A stretch of 64,000 nucleotides of DNA from Tanypteryx hageni. Its lineage: Eukaryota > Arthropoda > Insecta > Odonata > Petaluridae. This document shows, piece after piece, positions 13,701 through 28,700 of this stretch. Both the position numbers and the translations under genes were made by a program. The stretch lies in contig CM054115.1 in assembly GCA_028673005.1 (NCBI GenBank), positions 193,820,370-193,884,369 of the forward strand. Reading direction: 5' to 3'. How positions within the stretch are numbered: position 1 is the stretch's first letter; each line of letters opens with the position of its first letter. The notes under the pieces were generated by a model that searched no databases, had not been told where the DNA came from, and worked only from the letters and a program-made list of their open reading frames with translations.

Positions 13701-16700
13701 TATTACTCAAATTAATAATTTTGCATTGATGAATAATGTTCCACATTCAGATAATTTCATTCATCTTCATTTTCACAAAAGGTCAAATAAAAATATAGCC
13801 ACCTCGCCAAGATAATTTTTAATCCAAATCTATTTCCAATGAAATTAGCATTTACATTGCCATAAGAAATTACATTTTTATAATTATACACATTCCATGT
13901 AAAGTTTTACTAAAATTCAAACAGTTCAGGATCAAAAGCCATCATCGCATTTTGTGTAATCGTCTGTGTAGTCAATGTATGCAATTTTAATAGATTCCAT
14001 GAATGAGGTTTAAACATGCATACAAACATTACAATGGCTAATGTAAAATAATACAAACTGCTAACTATTCTTAATGATACATGTGCATAGTCCTGAGAAA
14101 CGAAAGAAAATATCCAATAGCATTTAGAAACCAAAGAACAGGTAACAACAGTAACAAAACACAGGTACTGCTAAATTCTATATTCTAGCATTATTATTTA
14201 TTCATTAATATTCATTGTAGGTTAAATATTTACTTTACAAAAAATATAGTACTATCATTTGAACGCGACAGCAGTGAGAGATATACTTCAGGTATACATA
14301 AGAAATTGGCATTTTATGATTTCATTTGTCACTGTCCGTGAAGATTAAACTCTATAGCACCATACTTTTTACTTGCAATCACGTTGTCTGTCACCACCAA
14401 AAACCACTCTCTCTCTCCCTCTATGCTATAGGTCGACCGGACTCAAAAGACCCTTCTAGCAAAAGTGGGCGGAGCAAAGGAGGATGCCGGGAGCTCACTC
14501 GGTACCCCCACTCTTTCGGCTTCGGATAACTTCACACCTTACGGATGCTCAAGCCTGACGAAATTCTCATGTGGGATAATCGATGAATTTTCTGTTTAAT
14601 ATTTCATGATTTCTGATAAATTATTTATCTGTTGTGTTTATAAAGTATTTTTGATTGCTGAATGATGGACTGTAACAAGTATCAAATCATTTATTATAAT
14701 AGATATGCATATTTTAATTTCATAAGTTCAAGCAGACGAGTATAATTTTGCGAATGTACGCAGATATTATTCCATGAAATATCGGTTAAGTATTTTTTAA
14801 TTACATTAGTAATAAAATTAATGCCACAGTTAATAAAGAATTCATTCACCATTACCAGGAGAAATATGTATAAAATGAAAAAGACTTTACGAAACACGTT
14901 CCGACGCTGCGTCCCAGATGTCCTCTGAGCCCAAAAAGAAAAACCAATAAACTGCGAATTCTAAAAGGCTGAAACACGTGCCATTCTAGCTATTGAAAAG
15001 GAGGGACCATAAACAAATAAACGAAAGAAATCCTGGGGTAAAGCATAGGCACAGGAGCCATTATGAGTTAAAATAGTGAAAAATATTAGCCATTAGCGAG
15101 AGGTTACATTGTGCTGTGCGTGAATGTTCTAGAATCGGTACTTTTTTTTAAGATTATAAGGTGGCTCAGTTGAAGGGACTGAATCTCTTTTATATGAGAA
15201 TAAAAGGAAGCCTCAGCTGAAGGGATCAAATGAAAATACGTGAGGAAAATTCACAAGTAAATTCATGGAACAAGAGACTCCAGTAGCCGTACTTGTGCTC
15301 TCCACTACGTTGTATTTGAGACCGATATATTTGCTTTCCCGTAAGAAAGTAGCCATTTTGTACACAATCTCCCGTGCTTGTCCTATCAATGGTCTCCCGG
15401 AAACGGGCGTACTTCTTAATGAAGATGCCATTTCATTCAAAAACAACAATAACCACAAAAATAACAAATAAAGAAAAACTAAAGAAACAACAAAATGCCG
15501 AATAACAATAGCAACAATAAAAATAACAAATACTATCAACAAAAACTTCAAAGAGGAAGATACCGGGGAGATCGAAACGTTCAAATATGCGCGCTGAAAC
15601 TGACTGAAGCTGCCGCTGTAGTGTGGAAAGGGGAAAAAAGAGGGGCTGTGCCAACTGGAGGGGTAAGCTACGGCGCAGGTTCTTTTGAGTCCGGTCGACC
15701 TATAGTAACAACTTTCCTATGGCTTGAAAGGTTTCATAAATTACTAAAAATTTAAGAGATACATGCTATCTCTACAACCAAGACGAAACCTGTGCAAACA
15801 CAAGCTAGAAGTATGAAAGCTTAAATAAGCTCATTTGGGTATCTCAAATTGTGGCAAAAATGCTGTAACAAAATGTTTTGCATTCTTAACATGTACACAT
15901 GAAAACGCACCAACTTGCATAGATTGGTTAATGTGAAGGATGTGTGTTCCTTAAATAAGCCGAGTAAAATGCTTGTGGTGCCCAACCCCCATCACCTCGG
16001 GTGCCACTTAGTCAGTCTGCTCCCACATTCACTGCAGCCCATATGCAGCCATAGCGAAAGAGGTGATTAGCATGTCATGCTCCTAAAGGCTGGGGTCGCA
16101 GGTTCAAATCCTGCTGAGTGCATGGTCGTATGTGTTCATCTTTGTTATGGTTGTTGCACTATATTCATTTATAATGTTTAAGAGTTCACAAATATCAAGG
16201 TTACAGCAGGGCAAATTATTGGCCAAGTTACAGCAAAAAATCACTCACATGAAAGTAGCTCAACATGTCGTGAGACCAGTGCTGTCTCAAGGAAATTGGA
16301 AGACTCAAAATTACTGTCAGAATTGAAAGATTTATAGGAAAGTGTAAAATGTAGATACAATACAAAATTTAGCATTAAGACAAAATTCTTTAACCACTTT
16401 CCAGTTTTTTCCCATGTCTAAAGCAAGCCACACTATCCTACCCAAAACTAAAAATCTTGGGATCTATTTTTTTCAGTATTACAATAAATTTCTATACTAT
16501 GTATAGAAAGTAAAAATTAGCAATTTTCTATACATTATTCCCAAAAATGAAGCAAATGCAAAAACAAATCATCCAATTCTGTAGTAATGGAATAGTTACT
16601 TTGCAAAATTTTAGGAATACATGAACGCTAATTCAATGAAAGAGAGGTATGGCCACAAAAAATCCCAATTACACAAAAAACTGCAATAAAAACAAACCAT

Positions 16701-19700
16701 CATGTGGACATTGAGAAACAACTGATGTATCACAGGTTTGAAAGGTTGTAATGCATTTCATTAATAAACACCATCATCTGGAAAACACTACTGTGATTTT
16801 GGCTCATGCTTAGAGTGGGGTTGGCGGCCTGAGATAATTCTTGCTGGTAACATGAATGGCGACTGTTATGGACATTTTATCCCTAAATCATAAGAAACTA
16901 CTCTCAAAATATGAACTGTTTATTGGTCAAGTTGGTTTGCTGTCAAGGAACTTTCTTAGCAAAGATAGCTGATTTCATTTGTGTTCAATATTACTGGCGG
17001 AGAGTAATAATCAAGAGATCGTATTTCTTTCCCCTCAATGCATGGATTCTTGGCTGACATACAACAATGCACAACCTTATATAAACAATAAGATTTGATA
17101 GACTACTATGGGTTAGAGCAGAGGTGCACAAAATACGGTCCGAGGGCCAAATTTGGCCGACACAATTTGTGTGGCCTGGCAGGATTTAATCAGCTGGTGC
17201 TTTCCTTTTCCATAAAAAATACAAGTAAAATTTTTTATGGATATTTATCGCATGTCCGAACAAACATTCTCTCTAATGAAATTAAACAAAGCTACATTAC
17301 ATTCAGCACTGACGGATCCGAGTTTAAGAGACATTCTAAGAGCAGCAACTACCAGCATTACTCCGGATATAAGTGGAATCGAGAGATAAACGGTGCCACA
17401 TCTCCCATTGAGTAAGTAAATTATATTTGTCACCTCATGCATAAAAATTGCATATAAAAGTTGTTTCGTTAATTACTGAATCTAGAATAGTGTACTTATA
17501 TTTTTTATGCACAAAACTTTCAGTGTGGCCTGCCTAGGTCCAGTCAAGGTCGACTTTGGCCCGTGTCAACTTTTCAATTGTGCACCTCTGAGTTAGAATA
17601 ATATTTTTTTGATGAAAACTATGGAATTTACCAATTTTAAATTCTTTTGCAACACTTATGCAGGAAAATGATTTTTCAAGAATGCTGAAATTGATTACAC
17701 CATCTTTTTGAACTTTGCAAATAACACTGAGGAACAAGGTTTTTGGTTCCAAAAAAATAGGTGGTCCTGATGCAGTTTGTAACGGAGATTACGAAACTGT
17801 ATATATTTTGAGATATGACACTTCCAATTATAGTGAACAAACCCTGGAAAGAACATATTCTACACGAGAAGATTCAATACAAAACACGCTCATTTTGCTA
17901 CTTTTTTTGTTTTCACAACATATCTTGAACAGCATCATTCTGTTTTTCTGTAGCAGCTGAAGGTGGTAAATAAGCATGCCAAACAGCATGTCTTCTAAAT
18001 GTGTTAAGGCAGCTGACAATTTTTGTCATGTTTGCAGAGAATTTACTGTGAAACATCAAAGAAAGTGCTTTGCTCCTCTTATCAAAAAAGCTTATCAATT
18101 GTACTTTGGATGCAAGGTAGGAGACCAATATAAACAATGGACACCCCATATCTATTGCGTTTCTTGTGCAAATTATCTCCAACAGTGGATGAAAGGCACA
18201 ATTTCACAATACCTATGATTTGGAGGGAACAATAAAATCACATAAACAACTGTTATTTTTGCACGACTAAAATGCTTCTCTGCAAAAACAAAAAACATCC
18301 TTTATCCTAATGTGACATCAGCAATAAAACCTGTCACACATGATCCAGATCTTGCTGTTCTCAGCACTACATTGTTCACGATTGGCCAACTAGACAATTA
18401 GTGGAAGGTCAAAAAAACTTACATGTTGCATGCCTTGTTGCATCACAAAATATTTATTTATCCCCTTTGCATATCAAATTAGGACTCATGAAGAATTTTG
18501 TAAAAAGTATGGATCAAAATAGCAGAGGATTTCTACATCTTAAGGAAAAATTTACAAAAATCACCAAAACAAAGATTAAAGAAGGAATATTTGTGGGTCC
18601 CTAAATATGTGAACTCATGAACGATGAAGGATTCGATACAATGTTAGAAAAAAAAGAAATAAGGTATGGGCATGTTTCAAAGCAGTTGTCATGAACTTTT
18701 TAGGAAACAACAAAGCACCAAACTATGAAGATTTGGTTAATAAAATGCTGGAAGTAAACCATGACATGGGGTGTAATATGTCACTTCATATCCTTCACTC
18801 TCATCTGGACTTCTTTCCTGGGAATTTTGGAGCTTTGAGTGACGAGCACAGCGAGCGGTTCCATCAAGACATTCCAAAATTGGAAAAATGGTACCGAGGC
18901 AGGTGGAACACTAATATGCTTGCTGATTATTGTTGGTTATTAATTAAGAAAGCTCCTGGTACATCATACAAAAGAAAATTTGTGGCTAAATCTTTAACCT
19001 AGCATGTATTTACATGTATTTTGCTGAGTTTGTATGACTAAAACACAAAATGTTCTTCTAATATAAAAATCTTTTTCTTCATATCTAGACCTGCTACACG
19101 AATTCTGACTACAGATTCAAACTCAGCAGGCCAAAATCAGTTAGGATAACCTCATTCTATGCAAGAACCAGACAACAAGTTTCAATTTGTTCTCCAGTGT
19201 AAGTGGTTCCAGAAAAATGATGAGAAATGCAAATTCACGAAGTGCAAGTCTTATGTCCTCATAAGATGCAATGTAATAATGAGAGTACTGATCCAGGTCA
19301 ACCTAAAAAATTCCCTTTTTTATCATAAATAATGCAGTTTAACAGAAAATAAAAGAAAACATAACAGCAAATGAAAACCTAGCATCATAAAGTAAAAAAA
19401 TTGTTTTAATTAACTTCAAAAATGTAACAGCAAATGAAAACCCGGCATTACAAAGTGATTACACTTCTCAGTGAACTACACTTGGCATTGGCTTTAAATA
19501 TTCCTGGGCAATGTCAGGTACTCCAGCTAGTTCGTAATAAAAATGTAAACCTAACAAAACAAAATAACATTTTCTTAAATTACGTTCAAAATACAAAGAT
19601 AATAGCAAATGAAAACATTCCATTCCAAAATGATGGCATTTCTTTAAATTTTAAACTAAAGTTGCATAATCGAAAATAGCGGCATTGGCAGTGAAGTTCA

Positions 19701-22700
19701 AACTGAGCTACAAAATAATTAATTTGAGAGTTATCATATTTGTTTACTTCAAAAACTGCTAATAATGAACATTATAAATATAACGTAATAATAATGTTTT
19801 TTTCTAGGACGCTAAAGTTTAAATTGAACTTCAATACAAAAAAGTAGAGGGAGTTCACGTTTGTTGGCATCGCAAATGCATGACATGAAATGCAAATAAT
19901 CTGCACAAAACAGAAGTAATGGTTATAAAAAATTTGCCATGAAGTGCAAATACGCGAACCACAAGCACGTGAAGTTGAAAGTAGTGTATTTTATTTTTAA
20001 TAAAGTTAATTTTTTAATGATACTGGTATTGTGTATTATTGTATAATGCCAGGAAAAGTCCTGCCACTATGTATTATTGAAATGGATTGTGTCCTTTTAC
20101 CCAGAGTGAGCCAGATAAAATCATTGGGCGGATACATAGCTTACAATTAAACTTTATGAAGAAAAATCAGAATATCACATAATCTGGCATTTCTATTGTT
20201 TGTCAAATGTCACATAGAAAAGATTTTCCTGCACTGATATGCTGCTTATGATAAACAAGGTTGTATGAAAAAGTTGCAAAGAAATTCACCTGTAAGGTTC
20301 CAGAGGGCACTCAAGGTAAACTTCATCGTGATATCTACACTTTTGGCATCCACCTTGCTCTTTACAATGGACAATAACTTCCTCATGTATTTGGCCTCCG
20401 CCCCCAACAGCGATGTCTCATGAGTTGAAATTTTGGCAGCTGTAAGTGAACAAGAGCAAATAAGTTTTCCCTCGATACATTTTTATAGTCATAAACATGT
20501 AGGAAGAAATTTCAAAAAATAACACAACAGTACACATGGGTCACTTTGTATTTAATCTTAAAGCACACAGTAATTTAAAATTTATACCCTTTTGAAATTA
20601 CTCACCCAAAATGGAGCAGATGGCCACGGACATCCTGTTCATTGATGCATCATCAAACGCACAAAGGCAATCCATGACAAGGCGTGCACAACGAAATTTA
20701 TCAAAGCCAACATCCTGCAGAATTCTATCACTACACAAGGTTAACAAAGTATTCTTCTGAAGCTGTGAAATAAAAGGTACAGCAAACATTAGGAACACAA
20801 TTTCAATTTTTTCATATTTATTATAACTAAAGTACAGTTTAATCCATTAAATTAGATGCTTTGATTTTGTACTTGCATTCATTAACAGGATAAAGAGAGT
20901 CAGTATACCTGGAAGTGATTGGGATAAGTTTCCATGGCAGAGAGTGTGAGATGCACCACCTGTCTCAAGATGCTTGGATGCACCCTCTGTGCCAACTCCC
21001 CTTTCGTCAAGTTGTAGAGGCATGCTGTAGCTGCCATTTGAACCCCAAACTGATCTTTGTGTTCACTCATGCCAGGTAAAACAAGCTGAAAGATTGCCAC
21101 CAATATGACCCACTTTGAGTGAAACCCTTTTGTCATGAACAATAACAACTGATTCATATAAATAACACTTGTGTTGGTAAAAGGATAGATTGTGGTGCCA
21201 TTGAGGGAGCTTACTTTTCTAAAAAATATTTGAGTAAAATCTCGATAATTCAAATTCCAATAAATCAAAAACAAATGGCTACAACTTATGGAGGTTTGAA
21301 CTATCCAAAGTGTCAAAAATACACCAACCTTGCTTATGATTAGCTTTTTGGAATGTAAATGCATAATGAAGAATAGCTGCATCTTATCTATTCATATCAC
21401 CAAAAATTTACTGACTTTGACTACAATTCACAGCTTAGATTAAGCTTTGCGATTTCCTGATTGTAGATAAGGTGGATAATGTAGATAAGTGATATCTTAC
21501 CCTAATGTGCAGGGATGGAGGAAAGGTAAGTATATACACATCCAGGTAGGAAGAGATGGGAGAGGGTGGAGGACTGAGAAATGTATCAGTTAAGAGATGT
21601 GGTAAATGTGAATAGGGTGGGCCAAAAAAGGCTGTTTTAAAATTTTTATTTTTGATTACTACGCACTAGTGTGGGAAAGGTGCCATGAGTAAGGGAAAAA
21701 AGCTTTTTTGAGATCGGATAATATTTAGAGGTGCCACTGGATTGTTAAATTGTAAAATTTTCTTAAAAATTGTTCAGCATTGAATATATTTTTAATTTAA
21801 TAATATGACCACCAAACTATTTTTCAGTAGATCCCTATTGAGCTCATCGCGAATGCTTTGGACTCAGACTGAAGTCAAACAATATCTTTAGATGCCACTG
21901 GGGCTTCGAAATTGGGCCAATTACATCTACCTAAGTGTACAGTAATTGGCCATCTCAGGTTATTGCTTGTTTTGATTGGGATTATAGGCCAATATTCTTG
22001 CCATGAGAGTGAAATGTGAAGAAAGGTCCATATTATCTTTTTTGGGAGGCAAAGCAGTTGTGAAAGCTGCTCTTGAGTTGTTAAGAAGGGCTGCAACAAT
22101 GTAACAGCAGCTCTGACCCTACTAGCTGACAAGCGAGGAGCACCCTCATTGAGCCGCAACTGAGCAATAATAGCCTCTGCTGTAATGGAATATCTGAAAA
22201 TGGTGACCAGAGAGGGCAAATCTCAAGTGATTGATAAGAATAAAGTGAGAAGAGAGAGGAAGAAAGCAAGGTCTGCTCTAAGAGAGAAGGAAATTAGAGA
22301 TGTAAACACATTGGAGGCACTACACTTGTTCAAGAAAAAAGGGGAAGAAATATTATAGGGACGTTAAAATGGAAAAGCACATTACTATGCTGCAAGTACC
22401 TGATTCTATAGACATAGGACATACTACTGTAAATGGAAGACCCAATGCTGTCAATATAAAGGGGAGGATATACATACATACATACATACATATATATATG
22501 TGTGTATGTGTGCGCGTGCGTGTTAGGCACTAATGATGACAGTGAGGAGAAAGTCCAGACGGGACGCTGAGGTGTGGCTGCACAGGAGGTAGTAGAGCAA
22601 AAGGATGGAAGCAAGGAGGCAACCGTGGTGGACTGGGTTTGGAGCTGGTTATGGAATTGGTATACCTATTTGTGAAAATAAAGTCTATTTGTACCGAGAG

Positions 22701-25700
22701 TGCTGCATCCGTGGGTGTAAAGCCCCCACCTGCTAACATATCATTATATATAGACGTTTCTTACAGAGGAGGATATAACATAAAAATTTGTAAAATCCCC
22801 ATTTCGTTTTTTTAAGAATTCTATTCATAAAAAAAATTTCAACTCCGTAGCACATTTGGAAATACATAAACCTTGAAAATTTGTTTAAACAATATCGAAT
22901 TTTTAGCGGCCGCATTGTTGCACTTTTTCGAGGTTTTCGTTTTTTCTAATCGGTTTTGCACAAAATCCTACCAGAGAAAAAAATTTCGAATCTCCAGCTC
23001 ATCTGGAAGAGCCTAAACATTAGTATCCTCCTGTTATATATATATATGTTACTAGTAGTTGGTGCTTGCATACTGCAAGCATTTCATCTCAGCTTTAAAA
23101 AACATTCATTTTTCAGACAGATATTTCATCATCACAAATATTCTTTTTATTCTAAAGATTTCAACTCCGCAGCGATTTCCGTTTTTCCCACATGTAAAAA
23201 TAATAGTTTAAAACAATCCCCAAATGCTGCAATTTTAAAAATTTTACACTTTCTTCATTATGGGGTACTGATGCTACACATTTTAGCCAAATTTTAAAGT
23301 TGTAGCGCCTCTAGAAGTAAAATAATATTTTTCTAATTGTTAAAATTTAAATAATCTTTAACGGGCGCCGAAATTCATATATGGTAAAATTGAAATGTTT
23401 ATTTGTGCAAATTCACTATTCTGTAAATAATTTGAAAATTTCAGCTTCCTAGCTCATCCCGTAGTACCTAAACAGTTATCTATTCGTTTAAACTTTTAGA
23501 ACTTTGAACTGCCAAACAAATTAAAATATCAAAATTTGTATAATCTCTATTTCGTTTTTTTATGAATTCTACTTATAAAAAAAATTTCAACTCCGTAGCA
23601 CATGCGAAAATACATAAACCATGAAAATTTGTTTAAACAATTGCGAATTTTTAGCGGCCGCATTGTTGCACTTTTTGAAGATTTTCGTTTTTTCTAGTAG
23701 GTTTTGCACAAAATCCTACCTATGAAAAAAATTTCGAATCTCCAGCACATTTGGAAGTGCCTAAACATTAGTATCCTCCTATATGTTATATGTTATCATT
23801 ATATATCGACGACTCTTACAGAGGAGGAGGAGGAGGAAATAACATACTAGTAAAAGGCGCTTGCATTCTGCAAGCATATCATCTCACCTTGAAAATACAT
23901 TAATTTTTCAGAGAGATATTTCATCATGAGAAATATTTCTTTAATTCAAAAGATTTCTCCTTGGGACCGATTTTCGTTTTTTCCTTATGGAACAACAATG
24001 GAGTAAAACAATAGTTAATTTTTTCAATTTTAGGAATTATATACGTTTTCCACATTGGGTTAAAAATGCCACACACTTATGCCGAATTTTAAAATTGTAG
24101 CACAATAAGAAGTGAAATAACATTTATCTAATTGTTTAAATTTAAATAATTTTTAATGGCCGCAATAAGAATTTTATAACTACTCTGAGATGTTTATTTG
24201 TTTACAAAGACTAAACTTCATATAACTTGAAAATTTCAGCTGACTAACTTGCCCGGTAGTAACTAAACAGTTATCTATTTGTTTAAAATTTAGGAATTTT
24301 TTACTGCCAAACAAATAAAAATATCAAAATTTGTATAATCCCAATTTCGTCTTTTTACAAATTCTACCTGTAAAAAAAATTTCAGCACCGTAGCTCATTC
24401 GGAATACATAAACCTTGAAAAATTGTTTAAACAATTGCGAGTTTTTAGCGACCGCATTGTTGCTCTTTTTCAAGATTTTCGTTTTTTCTGGTCGGTTTTG
24501 CACAATATACTACCCATGAAAAAAATTTCGAGTCTCCAACTCTTCTGGAAGTGACTAAAAATTAGTAACCTCCTATTATGTTACTAGTAGAAGGTGCTTG
24601 CATACTGCAAGCATTTCATCTCAACTTGAAAAAACATTCATTTTCAGACAGATATTTCATCATTACAAATATTCTTTTAATTCTAAAGGTTTCACCTCCG
24701 CAGTGATTTTCGTTTTCCACAAATGTAAAAATAATAGTTTAAAACAATCCCCAAATGTTGCTATTTCAAAAATTTTACACCTTCTCCATTATGGGGTACT
24801 AATGCTACACATATTAGCCAAATTTTAATGTTGTAGCATTTCTATAAGTAAAATAATATTTTTCTAATTGTTTAAATTTAAATAATTTTTTACGGCTGCC
24901 ACAATTCATATATGGTAAAATTGAAATGTTTATTTGTGCAAATTCACTACTCTGTAAATAATTTGAAAATTTCAGCTTCCTAGCTCAACCCGTAGTACCT
25001 AAACAGTTATCCAATTATTTAAACTTTAAGGATTTTTAACTGCCAAACAAATTAAAATATCAAAATTTGTATAATCTCTAATTCGTTTTTTTAAGAATTC
25101 TACTTATAAAAAAATTTCAACTCCGTGGCACATACGGAAATACATAAAATCCTACCTAAGAAAAAAATTTCGAATCTCCAGCTTATCTGGAAGTGCCTAA
25201 ACATTAGTATCCTCCTGTTATATCCTCCTCTGTAAGAGTCGTCGATATATAATAGATAACATATAACATATAGGAGGATACTAATGTTTAGGCACTTCCA
25301 GATGAGCTGGAGATTCGAAATTTTTTTCATAGGTAGGATTTTGTGGAAAACTTACTATAAAAAACGAAAATCTTGAAAAAGTGCAACAATGTGGCCGCTA
25401 AAAATTCGCAATTGTTTAAACAAATTTTCAAGGTTTATGTATTTCCGAATGTGCTACGGAGCTGAAATTTTTTTTAGAGGTAGGATTTGTAAAAAAAAGA
25501 AATAGGGGTTATAGAAATTTTGATATTTTGTTTTGTTTAGCAGCTAAAAATTTTTAAAGTTAAAACAAATAGATAACTGTTTAGGTACTACGGGATGAGC
25601 TAGGAAGCTGAAATTTTCAAATTATTTACAGAGTAGTAAATTTGCACAAATAAACATTTCAATTTTACCATACATGAATTGTGGCGGCCGTTAAAAATTA

Positions 25701-28700
25701 TTTAAATTTAAAAAATTTGAAAAATATTATTATACTTCTAGAAATGCTACAACTTTAAAATCTGGCTAAAATATGTAGCAATAGTACCCCATAATGGAGA
25801 AAGTATAAAATTTTTAAAATTGCAACATTTGGGGATTTTTTTAATCTATTATTTTTACATGTGGGAAAAACGGAAATCGCTGTGGAGGTGAAATATTTTG
25901 AATTAAAAGAATATTTGTAATGATGAAATGTCTGTCTGAAAAATGAATGTTTTTTCAAGGTGAGATGAAATGCTTCCAGTATGCAAACACCAACTACTTG
26001 TATGTTATATCCTCCTCTGTAAGAGTCGTCGATATATAATGATAACATATAGGAGGATACTAATGTTTAGGCACTTCCAGATATGCTGGAGATTCGAAAT
26101 TTTTTTCATAGGTAGGATTTTGTGCAAAACCGATTAGAAAAAACGAAAATCTTGAAAAAGAACAACAATGCGGCCGCTAAAAATTCGCAATTGTTTAAAC
26201 AAATTTTTATGGTTTATGTATTTCCGAATGTGCTACGGAGTTGAAATTTTTTTTGTAAGTAGAATTCCTAAAATAACGAAATAAGGATTATACAAATTTT
26301 GATATTTTAATTTGTTTGGCAGTTAAAAATTCTTCAAGTTTAAACAAATGGATAACTGTTTAGGTACTACGGGATGAGCTAGGAAGCTGAAATTTTCAAA
26401 ATATTTAGAGAATAGTAAATTCGCACAAATAAACATTTCAAATTTACCATATATGAATTGTGGCGGCCGTTACAAATTATTTAAATTTAAACAATAAGAA
26501 AAATATTATTTTACTTTTTGAAATGCTACAACTTTAAAATTTGGCTAAAATGTGTAGAATTAGTACCTTATAATGAAGAAAGTGTAAAATTTTTTAAATT
26601 GCAACATTTTGGGATTGTTTTAAACTATTATTTTTACATGCGGGAAAAACGAAAATCGCTGTGAAGGTGAAATCTTTATAATTAAAAGAATATTTGTAAT
26701 GATGAAATGTCTGTCTGAAAAATGAATGTTTTTTCAAAGTGAGATGAAACGTTTGCAGTATGCAAGCACCAACTACTAGTCATTATATATCGACGACTCT
26801 TACAGAGGAGGAGATAACATATAACATATAGGAGGATACTAATGTTTAGTCACTTCCAGATGAGCTAGAGATTCGAAATTTTTTTCTTTGGTAGGATTTT
26901 GTGCAAAAGCGACTAGAAAAAACCAAAATCTTTAAAAAGTGCAACAATGCGACCGATAAAAATTCTCAATTGATTAAACAAATTTTCAAGGTTCATGTAT
27001 TTCCGAATGTGCTACGGAGCTGATATTTTTTTTTAGAGGTAGGATTTGTTTGGCAGTAAAAAATTCTTAAAGTTTAAACAATTAGATAGTTTATGTACTA
27101 CGGGATGAGCTAGGAAGCTGAAATTTTCACGTTATTTACAGAGTAGTGCATTTGCACAAATTAACATCTGAATCTCTGCATAAACATAATGTGGCGGTCG
27201 TTAAAAATGTTTAAAATTTAAACAACTGGAAAAATATTATTTCACTTCTAGAAGTACTACAACTTTAAAATTTGGCAGAAATGTGTACCATTAGTAGAAA
27301 GTATAAAATTCTTAAAATAGCAAAGTTTTGGGATTGTTTTAATCTATTACTTTACATAAGGGAAAAACGAAAATCGCTCCGGAGTTGAAAAGTTTAGAAT
27401 TAAAAAATAATTGTAATGATGAAATATGAAAAATGAATGTTTTTTTATGTTGAGATGATATGCTTGCAGAATGCAAGCACCAACTACTAGTATATATACA
27501 CACACACACACGAGTAGTAAGTGCTTGCAAACTGCAAGAGCTTCAAAAAATCACCATACACTAAGATCTAAACTCATAAATAAACCAACGCGATCTCCAG
27601 GGCAATAGCACTTGAGTCACGTTGAGCCTATATGTATTAAATAATAAATTCCATGAGTAACAGTAGATTTATCATTTTCTGTGAAATTAAGGCAACTATC
27701 CATAATTTCCAAATTCTCTGGCAATCGGCTCGTGTCCAAGTTTTCGTATTTCAAGTTTTGTGACTCAGATCACACTGTATGAGCAATAAGAATAGTCATC
27801 ATTAAGACAATATCCTATACAATAAAAATTATGGAAAAATAAGGATATTTTGTGTTAAGATTATGCGATCATCCATGCCTTTAGCACATATATGAATAAA
27901 AACAATTGCGAAATATGTATGATGTCATTATATTTAACAATTGAAAAGAGTTCAAATTTCTAGAAAAACAACGAAACACAACATTAAAATACTTTTCACA
28001 TTTTACCATCACTGCTATCAGAGTTGCTTCTTCTATTGTGATCCCTTATAGACCTGGAGAAAAACAAACCTATTCACTGCTTCCTACAGTCGAACTGAAA
28101 GAAGGAAGAAAGCCCAGCAGACACACACACACACGTGTGTGTGTGTGTGTGTCTGCTGGGCTTCCTTCAACACCTTGTTGCCACCCTCATCACTACCTTT
28201 TCTTTTCCTTAAGTTAATATATATATATACACACACACCGTACTTACTCATGTACCCTGCGCACCTTTTTACCCGGAACGCCAACGAAAAAAGGGGGTGT
28301 GCATTTACACGTGGTTTTCTGACCAAGTAATATAAATTTTATCAATTGTAAATTTTCTGCAACATGATTGCATCTACGTCTATATACACAGAAGACGTTG
28401 AATTCTACAAAGTATATGCATATCTATGCAACCAACAAACGTTTAGGTCAGTGTTTCTCAAAATGTAGAGAAATTAGTACTATGTGCATTGCCCAGTGGC
28501 ACCTGAAGATATTGTCTGACTTCAGTCTAAGTCAAAAGGGTTCGTGATGGGCCAATGGGGATTCCTTGTATGGTAGTGCGATGCTCAAATGATAAAATAA
28601 AAAAATAATCAATTTTTATCAAGTTTTATATAAATTGAAAACTTCAGTTCCCCAGTGGCACCTCTACATATTGCACGATATCAAGAAAAAAATCCCCTTA

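Noticed and set aside
16030..16121. Functional tRNA-Arg gene
   Set aside because: The T-arm and anticodon-like loop are good but the acceptor stem ends do not pair.
17095..17415. 106-codon plus-strand frame
   Set aside because: It lies within the hAT MITE at 17119-17590.
21875..22219. 114-codon minus-strand frame with protein-like composition
   Set aside because: It sits in intron 7, where exons 7 and 8 already join without a gap in the ZYG11 alignment. No homology was recognised. A lineage-specific exon is possible but unsupported.
22745..27490. CRISPR-like or satellite array of short spacers
   Set aside because: The repeat period is about 0.77 kb with inverted halves and no short direct repeats with unique spacers; the host is also eukaryotic.
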